64,000 nucleotides of DNA from Cohnella herbarum (GCF_012849095.1 NZ_CP051680.1:1674001-1738000); one strand, 5' to 3'. Counted from the first letter of the stretch, positions 1 through 8,834 are shown. Numbers and translations are program-made. The notes: generated by a model not told the origin, from the letters alone.

Positions 1-2
1 CA

Positions 3-1016
3 GAGGAACATGACATTGACGTTTTGATACCGGTATGCGAAGAGATCTTCTACATCTCCAGGGAACTTGACCGGTTTGACGGCGTCTGCCGGGTGTTCGC
101 TACTCCGATCGATGAACTGGAACGCGTTCATCACAAAGAAAAATTTATACGATTCGCCGAGCGTATGGGCTTGCCTGTTCCGGCAACCGTGCTGATCGAG
201 TTTCCGGAAAGCTGGCTGCCGCTGCTCGAAGACTCCCGGTTCGGCGAAGGACTCGTGCTCAAACCGGCTTACTCCCGGTTCGCATCGCGTACTTTGTTCA
301 TGGATTTGAGCCGAGGTTCCTTATCTGCCGAACAGCGGCAACATTTTGTCCGTAAGTTGGAAAATGCCAAGGCGTCGCCAACTCTTCCTTGGGTTGCGCA
401 AGAACTGCTGCGAGGCGAAGAATGGTGCACTTATAGCGTGGCGCACGACGGCGTGATCACCGCTCATGCCGCCTACCGCAGTCGTTTTCGAGCCGGGCGC
501 GGAGCTAGCATTCATTATGAGCCGGCTATACAGCCTCAGCTATTCGAGTGGGTACGAAACTTCATTAGTCGAAGCAGCTTTACCGGTCAGATCGCGTTCG
601 ACTTCATGGTATCTCCGGAAGGAGCCGTCATGCCGATGGAATGCAACCCTCGCGCGACGAGCGGGGTCCATCTGTTCGGCTCCTCGGACGGCAGTCTGGC
701 GGAGGCATTACTGACTCCGTCGGGCCTCATCGCGAACGGTCGAATCGCGACGCCTTCGGAGATAGCCGGAAGCGGCGCCATGCTAACAGCCGCAATGCTG
801 TCGTTCGGGTTGACGCAAGCCGTCAGGCAGCGCATGCTTCGCGAATGGCAGCGCGCTTACCGGAGCAGCCGAGACGTCGTGTTTCGTCGGGAGGATCCGA
901 AGCCGTTCGCGGAGCAATTCCGGCTTCTCGCTTGGACTCGTCGCGTCGCGCGTCGCCGGGGCTTCTCCCTGCAAGAGGCTTCAACATCCGATATAGAATG
1001 GAATGGTGAACGATGA
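3..1016 (+). CDS. ATP-grasp family ligase, 5' end cut by window
   Basis: The reading frame is open to the window edge, so the true start is upstream; a TTG at 24 is in frame but has no ribosome site. The visible part has ATP-grasp features: a lysine strand (VLKPAYSRFASR), a partner-strand segment (WVAQELLRGEEW) and the Mg-binding end (MPMECNPRATSG). Such enzymes join a carboxylate to an amine or thiol through an acyl phosphate; the substrate cannot be read here. It overlaps the next gene by 4 bp (ATGA), so translation is probably coupled. It belongs with the following five genes, which look like one biosynthetic operon. The ATP-grasp call is firm; the role in a pathway is inferred. Confidence 0.8.
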   Translation, partial: EEHDIDVLIPVCEEIFYISRELDRFDGVCRVFATPIDELERVHHKEKFIRFAERMGLPVPATVLIEFPESWLPLLEDSRFGEGLVLKPAYSRFASRTLFMDLSRGSLSAEQRQHFVRKLENAKASPTLPWVAQELLRGEEWCTYSVAHDGVITAHAAYRSRFRAGRGASIHYEPAIQPQLFEWVRNFISRSSFTGQIAFDFMVSPEGAVMPMECNPRATSGVHLFGSSDGSLAEALLTPSGLIANGRIATPSEIAGSGAMLTAAMLSFGLTQAVRQRMLREWQRAYRSSRDVVFRREDPKPFAEQFRLLAWTRRVARRRGFSLQEASTSDIEWNGER

Positions 1017-2011
1017 CTAAGGCGCTCGTGACTGGCGCAACGGGATTTCTAGGACGGGCGACGGCCCTTCGTCTTAGAGATTTGGGCTGGGACGTGCAAG
1101 GGCTCGGCCGCGACCCGCAAGCCGGACGCTTGCTGACCGAGCAAGGTATCCCCTTCGTTCAGGCGGATTTGCGTAGTACAAAGGAGATCGAGAAAGCTTG
1201 CGCGGGACAGGACTACGTCATCCATTGCGCGGCGTTGTCCTCCCCCTGGGGGCGTTACCGGGATTTTTACGAGATGAATGTAACCGGTACGGAGAATGTC
1301 GTTACCGGCTGTCTTCGTCACGGCGTGCGTAGACTCGTGCACGTCTCGACGCCAAGCGTCTATTTCGATTATTCCGATCGGCTGCTTATCTCCGAACAAA
1401 CGGAACTTCCGAGAAAGCCGGTGAATGCCTATGCCGCTACCAAGCTTATCGCGGAGAGAATCGTATCGGATGCCGGAGCTAATGGCTTGCCTTCGGTCAT
1501 TATCCGTCCGAGAGCCATTTTCGGGCCGGGCGACACTTCGCTTTTTCCGCGTCTGCTGCGCGTGAACGAGTCGCGGGGTATTCCGATGATCGGCGGAGGT
1601 CAAGCGGAGCTTGATCTGACCTTCATGGACAATGTCGTAGATGCGCTTCTTATGGCCTGCCGAGCGCCGGATGACGCTACCGGACATATCTACAATATTT
1701 CCAACGGCGAACCCGTCAAGTTGATCGAGTTGCTAAGGCAATTGTTCGATGAGTTGCAATTGCCTCTTCGCGTCAAGCCTGTCTCTCGTCCGATCGCGTT
1801 GGCTGCGGGACAAGGTTTGGAATGGTTATACCGGGCCCTTCCTTCGCTTGGTCCGGAACCGAAGTTCACGCGGTACACGGTCGGGCTGCTCGCCTATAGC
1901 CAGACGCTCAATATATCCAAAGCGCGCAAATCCCTTGGGTATGAACCGCGAATTTCCATAAAAGAAGGATTGCGCCGGTTCGCGGACTGGTGGCGGAACG
2001 AACGCCTATGA
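1013..2011 (+). CDS. NAD(P)-dependent epimerase/dehydratase (extended SDR)
   Basis: The protein has 332 residues and begins with the Rossmann nucleotide motif GATGFLG. The catalytic pair lies in YAATK (about residues 142-146), preceded by HVSTPSVY carrying the usual serine. The length fits extended SDRs of the 3-beta-HSD/OleD type, which oxidise or reduce a hydroxyl or keto group on an activated intermediate. The start ATG overlaps the upstream stop, and its own stop overlaps the start of the metallo-hydrolase at 2008, so it is an internal gene of a coupled operon. With an adenylating enzyme downstream, a beta-hydroxy/keto step on an acyl chain is plausible, but the substrate is not visible. 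Confidence 0.88.
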   Translation: MTKALVTGATGFLGRATALRLRDLGWDVQGLGRDPQAGRLLTEQGIPFVQADLRSTKEIEKACAGQDYVIHCAALSSPWGRYRDFYEMNVTGTENVVTGCLRHGVRRLVHVSTPSVYFDYSDRLLISEQTELPRKPVNAYAATKLIAERIVSDAGANGLPSVIIRPRAIFGPGDTSLFPRLLRVNESRGIPMIGGGQAELDLTFMDNVVDALLMACRAPDDATGHIYNISNGEPVKLIELLRQLFDELQLPLRVKPVSRPIALAAGQGLEWLYRALPSLGPEPKFTRYTVGLLAYSQTLNISKARKSLGYEPRISIKEGLRRFADWWRNERL

Positions 2012-2874
2012 CGCATCATCTTCGAACGGTACCGGTCGAGTTGCTTCTATTATCCGCGGGTTATTGTTTACATCCCGAATTCGTGACGCTACGAGGCGGC
2101 TCCATACGTCCTGCCGCTTATCCGGCCGGCTTCGCTTGTATCCGCCACCCGTCGCGCGGCTGGATTCTGTTCGATACCGGCTACTCCTCGAGGTTTCGAG
2201 AATTGACGATGTCGCTCCCTTATTCGTTATACCGCCACCTTACCCCCGTCCGGTTGCAGGAAGAGAATACCGCCGTCCGCCAACTGGCCAAGCTCGGTAT
2301 TGGCGTAGAGGAAGTCCGTTATGTGATCCTCTCGCACTTTCATGCCGACCATATCGGGGGAGCGCGGGATTTCCCTTCTGCCCGGTTCCTTTATCCGCAG
2401 TCTGCTTATGACGCCGTTCGGACGCTCGGGCCTGTCCCTGCGACCCGCGCAGGTTTCATTGCGGGCTTGCTGCCGGATACCTTTGACGAAATCGCGCAGC
2501 CGATCGAACGTGCGTCAATGGAGATATCACTCTCTGACGACATCCCTTTTTCCGGCGGTCGCGATATTTTCGGAGATGGCAGTCTGATCGCCATCCCTCT
2601 ACCGGGTCATGCAGCGGGACAGATCGGCCTGTTGCTTTCCACGGCTAACGCAAGGGTGTTGCTCTGCGCCGATGCCGCCTGGTCGAGCCGCGCGCTTCGC
2701 GAGAATCGGCCGCCTCATCCTATCGCTGGCATCGTCATGTCCGATCGAACGGCATACCGCGAAACGTTCGATCGGTTGAGAAAATGGCAAGTCGCAGATC
2801 CGGAGCTTATCTTGGTACCAAGCCATTGCAAGGAATTTTTCGATATCGATAGCGAGGAGGTTCACCGTCTGTGA
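2008..2874 (+). CDS. MBL-fold metallo-hydrolase
   Basis: This 288-residue protein has the metallo-beta-lactamase metal site HFHADH and the downstream metal ligands in PGHAAGQ and LCADAAW, the arrangement seen in lactonase-like MBL enzymes. The chosen ATG at 2008 shares bases with the stop of the epimerase (ATGA). An earlier in-frame codon at 1990 would give a longer overlap without any advantage. The stop overlaps the GTG start of the next gene. In this context it may hydrolyse a thioester or ester intermediate. Family membership is certain; the reaction is inferred. Confidence 0.87.
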   Translation: MTHHLRTVPVELLLLSAGYCLHPEFVTLRGGSIRPAAYPAGFACIRHPSRGWILFDTGYSSRFRELTMSLPYSLYRHLTPVRLQEENTAVRQLAKLGIGVEEVRYVILSHFHADHIGGARDFPSARFLYPQSAYDAVRTLGPVPATRAGFIAGLLPDTFDEIAQPIERASMEISLSDDIPFSGGRDIFGDGSLIAIPLPGHAAGQIGLLLSTANARVLLCADAAWSSRALRENRPPHPIAGIVMSDRTAYRETFDRLRKWQVADPELILVPSHCKEFFDIDSEEVHRL

Positions 2875-4190
2875 GGAATATATTTGCTTTTATCAAGCAT
2901 TATCGGGATGGCAAGAGACGCGGCGGAAGGGCGGACAGCGCGTCATTCGAACGACGCCGCGAGCGCCGAGTCGTTCGGCATGTCGAATTCATTCGAAGAC
3001 GATCCGCTTTTTATCGAGATTGGTGGGGTGAAATCCCTTCTCGGCAATGGAGGTCCTTCCCTCTAATCGACAAATCGATCATGATGGAGCATTTTGACCG
3101 TTTGAATACAGCGAGTATCACCAAAGATCAGGCTTTTGCCGTGGCGAGTGCGGCGGAAGCCTCTCGGGATTTCAAGCCTGCCGTAGGCGAAGTGACAATC
3201 GGATTGTCTTCCGGCACGTCCGGCAATCGAGGACTGTTCCTCGTCGGAAGTCGCGAACGAGCGGGTTGGGCGGGAGCGATGCTGGGCAAGATGTTGCCCG
3301 GTTCGATCCTCGCCCGCACGTCGATCGCCTTCTTCCTGAGAGCGAACAGCAATTTGTACGAATCCGTTCGCAGCAAGCGGCTCACCTTCAGCTTCTATGA
3401 TCTTCTCCTTCCGTTGTCGGACCATCTCAAGTCACTCGGACGACAGCAGCCCGACGTGATCGCGGCACCTCCTTCCGTACTGCGCGTGCTTGCAGAAGCA
3501 CTCCGGTCCGGCAAGCTAGACGTTCGTCCCCGTCGGATCATCTCCGTCGCCGAGGTACTAGATCCGCTGGACCGGGAGGCGATCGGTCAAGCGTTCGGTC
3601 AAACCGTTCACCAGATTTATCAATGCACGGAGGGCTTTCTGGGCTGCACATGTCCGCACGGAACGCTTCATTTGAACGAAGATCTGGTCTATATCGAAAA
3701 GGAGTACGTGCCGGGTAGGTCTCGAACATTCGTACCGATCGTCACAGACATCTCCCGCACGACCCAGCCCATCGTCCGCTATCGGTTGAACGATCTGCTC
3801 ACCGAGAGCGAATGGCCCTGCCCATGCGGGTCGCCTTATACCGCTATCGAACGGATTGAAGGCCGCTGCGACGATATTTTCTATGCAACCGGCAAGCAGG
3901 GAAACGGAGAACTGGTAACGGTTTATCCCGACTTCGTGACCCGCGCGATCATCGAATCCTCATCTGCTATCGAACAATACCGGACGGTTCAGACGGCGTT
4001 GGACAAATGGACGATCGAGCTTGAGCTGACGGAACATGGACGCGCTTCGACGGAGGATCTCGTTCGTCAGTCGATCGCGGCGTTATGCGATCGGTTGAGT
4101 TGCCGAATGCCCGAACTTGAATTCGCAGCTTACTCTTATCTTGCCGGGCCCAATAAGCTTCGGCGCGTCGAAAGGAAATACAAGCCGTGA
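2871..4190 (+). CDS. F390 synthetase-related adenylate-forming enzyme
   Basis: The protein has 439 residues and resembles the phenylacetate-CoA ligase/coenzyme F390 synthetase branch of adenylate-forming enzymes. The AMP-binding loop is visible as GLSSGTSGNRG, and a cysteine-rich patch (CTEGFLGCTCPHG, then CPCGSP) matches the metal-binding segment common in this clade. The usual reaction is carboxylate plus ATP to acyl-AMP, then transfer to a thiol or amine. The GTG start at 2871 overlaps the upstream stop. Genes of this type often sit beside an NAD epimerase and an MBL hydrolase, as here. The substrate is unknown. Confidence 0.82.
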   Translation: MRNIFAFIKHYRDGKRRGGRADSASFERRRERRVVRHVEFIRRRSAFYRDWWGEIPSRQWRSFPLIDKSIMMEHFDRLNTASITKDQAFAVASAAEASRDFKPAVGEVTIGLSSGTSGNRGLFLVGSRERAGWAGAMLGKMLPGSILARTSIAFFLRANSNLYESVRSKRLTFSFYDLLLPLSDHLKSLGRQQPDVIAAPPSVLRVLAEALRSGKLDVRPRRIISVAEVLDPLDREAIGQAFGQTVHQIYQCTEGFLGCTCPHGTLHLNEDLVYIEKEYVPGRSRTFVPIVTDISRTTQPIVRYRLNDLLTESEWPCPCGSPYTAIERIEGRCDDIFYATGKQGNGELVTVYPDFVTRAIIESSSAIEQYRTVQTALDKWTIELELTEHGRASTEDLVRQSIAALCDRLSCRMPELEFAAYSYLAGPNKLRRVERKYKP

Positions 4191-5341
4191 GCCCGCGAGT
4201 CGATCTGTTCGACGCATCTAATGTGCATGAGTATACTTGGCCGGATACGGAATACGGCCTCTATGCCAAGCGATTCCTACTTCCGATGTTAAAGCATGGC
4301 TCCGAGCTGTACGTCCGGAATGTCCGTACGCGGCTTCTCATTCTCTCCATTGACGGAATACCGGTCCCCATCACCGTGAACGACTCGGAGTACGATAATT
4401 CCTACGTCTGCTCGCCTTATACCCATTATGTCAGCTATGCCAAGCAAGAGCTGGACCTGTTAGGCAATCGTATGCTTATCGCTAGCCTAGGCGCGCTGCT
4501 ATCCGGGATCGGGGTATTGCTGAAGCGGGCGAGCTTTAATCGCATCGTTCACGTTAACAACTGGCTGTTGTCGACCAACCTTTTCCCTGCTCTTGCCGAG
4601 GAACAATGGGAGGCCGCGTTGGACAAGCTTCTGGCGGCATTTCCCGATCATGCCATCGCATTCCGCTCGTTAAATCCGTCCCTGAACGCCCGGGAGCTTG
4701 ATCGGTTAGGTTCAAGGAAATGCCGACTCGTCCCGAGTAGGCAGATCTATCTGCTACGGACCGATGATTCCAACTTCGGCAATGCCAAGTCGCGCTGGTT
4801 GCTTAAACGAGACGACGCGCTAGCCGACAAGCACGGGTATGAGAAAGTTGACGCTAGCGGGATGACCGACGAGGATGTCCCTCGCATCGCAGAGCTATAT
4901 CGGATGCTCTATTTAGAGAAATATTCCTTCTACAATCCGCAGTTCTCTGAAAGATTGTTGGAGGAAGCGCTCCGAGAAGGGACGCTTGAATTATTCGGTT
5001 ATCGCCGCAATGGCCGCCTCGATGCCGTGCTCGGCTTCTATGCGCGGAACGGCGCAATGACGACGCCTCTCTTCGGGTACGATACGTCTCTCCCGCAGGA
5101 GCTTGGCTTATATCGGATGTTGTCTTCGTTGCTGATCGAACTGGCTAGAGATCGCGGTCTATTGCTGCATGAAAGCTCCGGGGCGGCCCAATTCAAACGG
5201 AATAGAGGCGCCGTTGCCGAGATCGAATATACGGCGGTTCATATCCGTCATTTGCCGTTAAGCCGCCGCTGGTGCTGGTCCGCGCTCGAATGGCTTCTAG
5301 TTAGGATCGGCGTACCGTTACTACGCAAATACAAACTTTAG
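4187..5341 (+). CDS. GNAT/FemAB-like acyltransferase
   Basis: This 384-residue protein starts at GTG 4187 inside the stop of the adenylating enzyme (GTGA overlap). Its C-terminal third has the look of a GNAT fold (ELFGYRRNGRLDAVLGFYAR, then a helix and HESSGAAQFKRNRG near the end). The N-terminal half is not one I recognise. It could use the acyl product of the upstream enzymes as donor. Family assignment is moderate; being the fifth gene of a run with 4-bp overlaps strongly suggests a shared pathway. Confidence 0.6.
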   Translation: MSPRVDLFDASNVHEYTWPDTEYGLYAKRFLLPMLKHGSELYVRNVRTRLLILSIDGIPVPITVNDSEYDNSYVCSPYTHYVSYAKQELDLLGNRMLIASLGALLSGIGVLLKRASFNRIVHVNNWLLSTNLFPALAEEQWEAALDKLLAAFPDHAIAFRSLNPSLNARELDRLGSRKCRLVPSRQIYLLRTDDSNFGNAKSRWLLKRDDALADKHGYEKVDASGMTDEDVPRIAELYRMLYLEKYSFYNPQFSERLLEEALREGTLELFGYRRNGRLDAVLGFYARNGAMTTPLFGYDTSLPQELGLYRMLSSLLIELARDRGLLLHESSGAAQFKRNRGAVAEIEYTAVHIRHLPLSRRWCWSALEWLLVRIGVPLLRKYKL

Positions 5342-5365
5342 TCTATGGGTGAAGGAGGATCGAAG

Positions 5366-6214
5366 ATGGCAGACGTAGAGAAAATAGCGCTAGTCACAGG
5401 CGCCTCCAGCGGTTTTGGTCTGCTGATCGCAGTCGCATTGGCGCAAAAAGGACTCCGGGTCGTCGCCACGATGCGCGATCCGGAACGGCAAGCGACATTG
5501 TTGCGGGAAGCCGAACAGTCCGGTGTTGGCGCGAGAATAGATGTCGTGAAGCTCGATGTCACGGATGCTACAACGATTGAGGAAGCCGTATCGCAAACGA
5601 TAAGCAAGCACGGTAAAATAGACGTGTTGGTGAATAATGCCGGATTCGCCGCGGGAGGCTTCGTCGAAGAGGTACCGATGGAAGCTTGGCGAGCGCAGAT
5701 GGAGACGAACTTCATGGGAGCCGTAGCCGTGACTCGCGCCGTTCTGCCCCTGATGCGCCGGCAAGCAGACGGCGCTATCATTCAAATCGGCAGCGTTAGC
5801 GGCAGGATCGGCTTACCCGGATACGGCGCTTATGCCGCATCCAAGTTCGCGGTCGAAGGCTTCTGCGAAAGTCTTCGCCATGAGGTTGCGCCATTTGGCA
5901 TCCGAGTCTTTCTCGTGGAGCCAGGTGCTTATCGCACGCCGATCTGGAGTAAAGGCTTCGCAGGTATTCATTCGCAACCGAATTCACCGTATAAGCGGAT
6001 GATGGATCCCGTGCTCGAATATGCCCGCAAAGCGGCTGAAACCTCTCCGGATCCTCAGGAGGTCGCGGATCTGGTGGCCCGTCTTGCCGTTGGCAAACGT
6101 TCCCGGCGCCTGCGCTATCCGATCGGTCGCGGCGCGCGGTTGCTTATTCTGGCAAGCAAACTGATTCCCTGGGGCTGGATCGAAGCAGCCGTCCGCAGGA
6201 CTCTGGGCAAGTGA
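5366..6214 (+). CDS. Short-chain dehydrogenase/reductase
   Basis: This is a classical SDR with cofactor motif TGASSGFG, the NNAG structural motif and the catalytic YAASK preceded by the serine strand IGSVSG. The start is placed at ATG 5366 because GAAGGAGG at 5351-5358 lies seven bases before it; an ATG at 5345 would put that ribosome site inside the gene. The product has 282 residues. It follows the GNAT-like gene after a short gap and is probably the last gene of the operon. Reactions of such enzymes are NAD(P)-linked carbonyl or hydroxyl conversions. Confidence 0.9.
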   Translation: MADVEKIALVTGASSGFGLLIAVALAQKGLRVVATMRDPERQATLLREAEQSGVGARIDVVKLDVTDATTIEEAVSQTISKHGKIDVLVNNAGFAAGGFVEEVPMEAWRAQMETNFMGAVAVTRAVLPLMRRQADGAIIQIGSVSGRIGLPGYGAYAASKFAVEGFCESLRHEVAPFGIRVFLVEPGAYRTPIWSKGFAGIHSQPNSPYKRMMDPVLEYARKAAETSPDPQEVADLVARLAVGKRSRRLRYPIGRGARLLILASKLIPWGWIEAAVRRTLGK

Positions 6215-6269
6215 TCGGCTTTGTTACGATTTCAACATAATCGTTATTCATGAATCCTCCATTATGGGA

Positions 6270-6941
6270 TTAACTACTCACGGCTTGTTTACTTAGCTTA
6301 AGCGCATGTATCCCAACGGTGAAGAGCCACCCGAAATAGGACAAGATCAATAATCGTCCGAATAGACCGGCAAGAATGTCGGGGCCAAACTGTCCATCGT
6401 GAGGAATCTGAAACATAAAAGCAGCCATGGCAATCAAGGTAATACCAGCGGTAATAAACAATCGCTTGCGAATAGGCCTCCAAGCTTGGTTGCGAACCAA
6501 AGCAAAGCTGAGCAGAAGAGCAGCCACCGGGGTATAATCTAATGTTGCTCCGAGTACGTGCATTTTGCCGTTAAACGTAGCTTCATCTGGACTTGCGGTC
6601 ATCGGGTCGGTAACGAAAATCGCCGCGAAGAACATGCCGACCGCGCTTATTCCAAGGATTACGAGTCCGATAAATCCAACAATCGTGCGGATTTGCGAGA
6701 AGATTGCCACGCAAGTGCTAATCAGACACATAGCCAGAACTCCGAATGCAAGATGCATCATCCAACCGAAGTCGCCAAGTGCGTATTCGCTAATAAAGCG
6801 CCACATCGGATCAAATTCCGGCTCCAATAGATGAAGACACCCTAGAAGAAGAACGAATAGAATCCCTAAGACGACGGACAGCAGGGCGGCATTGACGGCA
6901 ATCGGAGATAAAGGTTTCAAGATGAATTTCGGTTCAACCAT
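6270..6941 (-). CDS. DUF998 family membrane protein
   Basis: This 223-residue protein has about six hydrophobic segments and the N-terminal pattern of DUF998 proteins: one membrane segment, an FISEYALGDFGW loop, then a second segment. A GGAGG site precedes the ATG. The function of DUF998 is unknown. It lies just downstream of the hydrolase at 6992 on the same strand and probably shares its transcript. A broken DUF998 gene also sits beside a paralogous hydrolase near 24.7 kb, so the two families tend to travel together in this genome. Confidence 0.85.
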   Translation of the reverse strand: MVEPKFILKPLSPIAVNAALLSVVLGILFVLLLGCLHLLEPEFDPMWRFISEYALGDFGWMMHLAFGVLAMCLISTCVAIFSQIRTIVGFIGLVILGISAVGMFFAAIFVTDPMTASPDEATFNGKMHVLGATLDYTPVAALLLSFALVRNQAWRPIRKRLFITAGITLIAMAAFMFQIPHDGQFGPDILAGLFGRLLILSYFGWLFTVGIHALKLSKQAVSS

Positions 6942-6991
6942 TACTTTCTTCCTCCAATTCCGTTACTCGGTAATCTGGCCGATTTCTTAGA

Positions 6992-8332
6992 TCAGTCACT
7001 CAAATTCACCTCTTGTTTGGCCACGGGAATACGAAGAAAATCGACGATTATCGAAGCCAAGGATTCTGGCGCCATTACGACTGCCGAATGATCTTGTCCG
7101 GCGAGAAGCCGGTGCTCGGCTTGCGGCAATAGATCGGCAAGCGCTTTGGCCGCGTCATGGAACAACGGTTCGCTGTTCTCTCCGGTCATAATCGCAGTTG
7201 GTACGTTAACCTGCCACCGGTCAGTCGGGAGCGGATTACCGGATTGGGTATCGCCCATAATGCGGCCATCGTAAGCTAGCGTATGCGCCATACGCTCCAT
7301 GTTCTTCCAGGATGGATCTGCTTTCATGTACTCGACAAACTCGGCGGGGATTCCGACGGCTGCGGTCATGAAATATTCGACGGCATCGCTTCTTCTGTCG
7401 GTTTCGATCAGTTCGTTCAGGCGACTAACGTAATCTGCCGGCACTGGCGAACGGCTATCATTAATAATAAACGGCGGTTCGTACAGAAATAGCTTAGTCA
7501 CTTGCTCGCCCAACTTGCTCGCCGCATCAAGGGCTAACACGGCGCCGGACGAACTTCCGAACAAGTAGGCTTTACCTCCTGCGGCGGCAATAATGGCTTG
7601 GATGTCCTCGACTTCCCGTTCGGGCGCATATGTAGCGGCATCGGAGCTTTGACCGCGCCCGCGGCGATCGAAGTTGTAAACTGTAAAATGATTAGCAAGC
7701 TGATCGGCCAATTGTGCGGCATCCCTATGGTCGGCAGCAGCTGCCGCTACTAATATGATCGCTTGTCCATTTCCCTTTTTGTCATAGGCAATCTTTGTTC
7801 CATCTTTAGAAAATATCGTTTGCATAGTCGTACCTCCAGTAATTGTGTTCAAGTATTGTTCAAGGCGACTAAAGGCATCCGTAAACCCTTCAACCATCCC
7901 CATAGCTTCGGCATTGTCCAAGTCTTGAACATTCGCGAACCGCGTAACGATGCGGAGTCTAGTTCCGTTGCTGACCTCTTTAAATGAAACGGTCGTTAAC
8001 ATGTCGCTGTTCTCTACGATATTCCAGTCCTTGTCGGCGAAAGAGTCGGTGTAGACAAGTTCGGATGGTTCGTTGACTTCGTGATAGACGGCTCTGCAGA
8101 AAGCCTCTTCCCCGTTTCCGTCGTCCGATATCAGACTATAGCGCCAGAGCCCGCCAGGTCTAACATCCATTTCGTGCACGGTAGCGGTCCATGATCGAGG
8201 TCCCCACCAACGCGCGATATGTTCCGGTCGAGTCCAGCCTTCCCATGCAAGATTAGGATGCAAGGCAACGATTCTTTCGACTGTGAGTTCTCTTAGTTTC
8301 CTGTCCTTGCTCACTTTAGTTCGACTGTTCAA
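6992..8332 (-). CDS. SRPBCC (AHSA1) domain fused to alpha/beta hydrolase
   Basis: One open frame of 446 residues joins two normally separate proteins. The N-terminal part (about residues 1-165) is an AHSA1-like SRPBCC domain (ARWWGPRSW, DVRPGGLW). From MQTIFSKDG onward it is a complete alpha/beta hydrolase with nucleophile elbow GSSSGA and a C-terminal histidine in GQDHSAV. Start chosen: TTG at 8332 preceded by AGAGGA; farther upstream the frame runs antisense-like through the ArsR gene and loses similarity. A full ribosome site and ATG lie at the domain junction (7825), so a separate hydrolase may also be made. The natural substrate is unknown. Confidence 0.8.
   Translation of the reverse strand: MNSRTKVSKDRKLRELTVERIVALHPNLAWEGWTRPEHIARWWGPRSWTATVHEMDVRPGGLWRYSLISDDGNGEEAFCRAVYHEVNEPSELVYTDSFADKDWNIVENSDMLTTVSFKEVSNGTRLRIVTRFANVQDLDNAEAMGMVEGFTDAFSRLEQYLNTITGGTTMQTIFSKDGTKIAYDKKGNGQAIILVAAAAADHRDAAQLADQLANHFTVYNFDRRGRGQSSDAATYAPEREVEDIQAIIAAAGGKAYLFGSSSGAVLALDAASKLGEQVTKLFLYEPPFIINDSRSPVPADYVSRLNELIETDRRSDAVEYFMTAAVGIPAEFVEYMKADPSWKNMERMAHTLAYDGRIMGDTQSGNPLPTDRWQVNVPTAIMTGENSEPLFHDAAKALADLLPQAEHRLLAGQDHSAVVMAPESLASIIVDFLRIPVAKQEVNLSD
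7832..7837 (-). promoter_or_regulatory. Internal ribosome site at the domain junction
   Basis: GGAGGT lies six bases before the ATG at 7825 that begins the hydrolase part (MQTIF). The stand-alone hydrolase paralogue at 24905-25711 begins at the equivalent residue. This shows where the old gene boundary was and allows independent or re-initiated translation. Confidence 0.7.
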
Positions 8333-8372
8333 ATCGATCCATCCTCTCTTTAATAAAAGCTGTTCATCGCTG

Positions 8373-8714
8373 TCAAGGCTTCTCCTTCTTGGAATAGTCG
8401 AGCATATAATCCTCGAAATTGTCGAGACGTTCTTCCCACAAGCGGCTGAACGAATCGAACCAAGCATCGAGATCCTGAAACGGCTGAGCTTCAAGGCTAT
8501 ATATTCGCTGTTGTGCTTTGGTACGCGATCGTACCAACCCTGCCTCGCTCAATATTCGCAAATGGCGCGACACTTGCGGTTGTCCGAGGTTAAGCGCCTG
8601 AACGATTTCGCTTACCGAACGAGGCGCTTGTTTGAGAAGCTCTACGATGTTAAAACGGTTTGGCTCTGAGATCGTAAATAGATTTTGTTGCAATAGGGTT
8701 ATGTTCATATCCAT
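8373..8714 (-). CDS. ArsR-family winged-helix repressor
   Basis: A 113-residue protein with the ArsR/SmtB helix-turn-helix (SEIVQALNLGQPQVSRHLRI) and wing (GLVRSRTKAQQRIYSL). No metal-binding cysteine pair is visible, so it more likely belongs to the non-metal ArsR group that is often paired with SRPBCC proteins. The ATG at 8714 is preferred because AGGTG stands six bases before it; a GTG at 8723 is also in frame. An inverted repeat over the ribosome site suggests autorepression. It is the first gene of the set ArsR, SRPBCC-hydrolase, DUF998. Confidence 0.88.
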   Translation of the reverse strand: MDMNITLLQQNLFTISEPNRFNIVELLKQAPRSVSEIVQALNLGQPQVSRHLRILSEAGLVRSRTKAQQRIYSLEAQPFQDLDAWFDSFSRLWEERLDNFEDYMLDYSKKEKP

Positions 8715-8715
8715 A

Positions 8716-8735
8716 ATATACACCTAAGTGTATAT
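8716..8735. promoter_or_regulatory. Probable ArsR operator
   Basis: A perfect inverted repeat with 8-bp arms (ATATACAC and GTGTATAT) around CTAA lies directly at the ArsR start. It overlaps the likely ribosome site and has the size expected for an ArsR-type dimer. Confidence 0.65.
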
Positions 8736-8772
8736 ACATGTCAACGTATATAAAATTTTTATTTTAGATTGC

Positions 8773-8809
8773 AAAAATAAAAGGAAATGCGCCGTGGCAT
8801 TCCCTTTTA
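8773..8809 (-). terminator. Terminator of the nik operon
   Basis: Reading on the minus strand, an imperfect stem (AAAGGGAATGC with GCATTTCCTTT) is followed by TTATTTTT just after the stop of the last transporter gene. Confidence 0.7.
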
Positions 8810-8834
8810 CATGCAACATATTAAAAATGAGCGT

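Noticed and set aside
1049..1687. A 212-residue minus-strand frame inside the epimerase gene
   Set aside because: It is antisense to a well-supported coding region and shows no family similarity.
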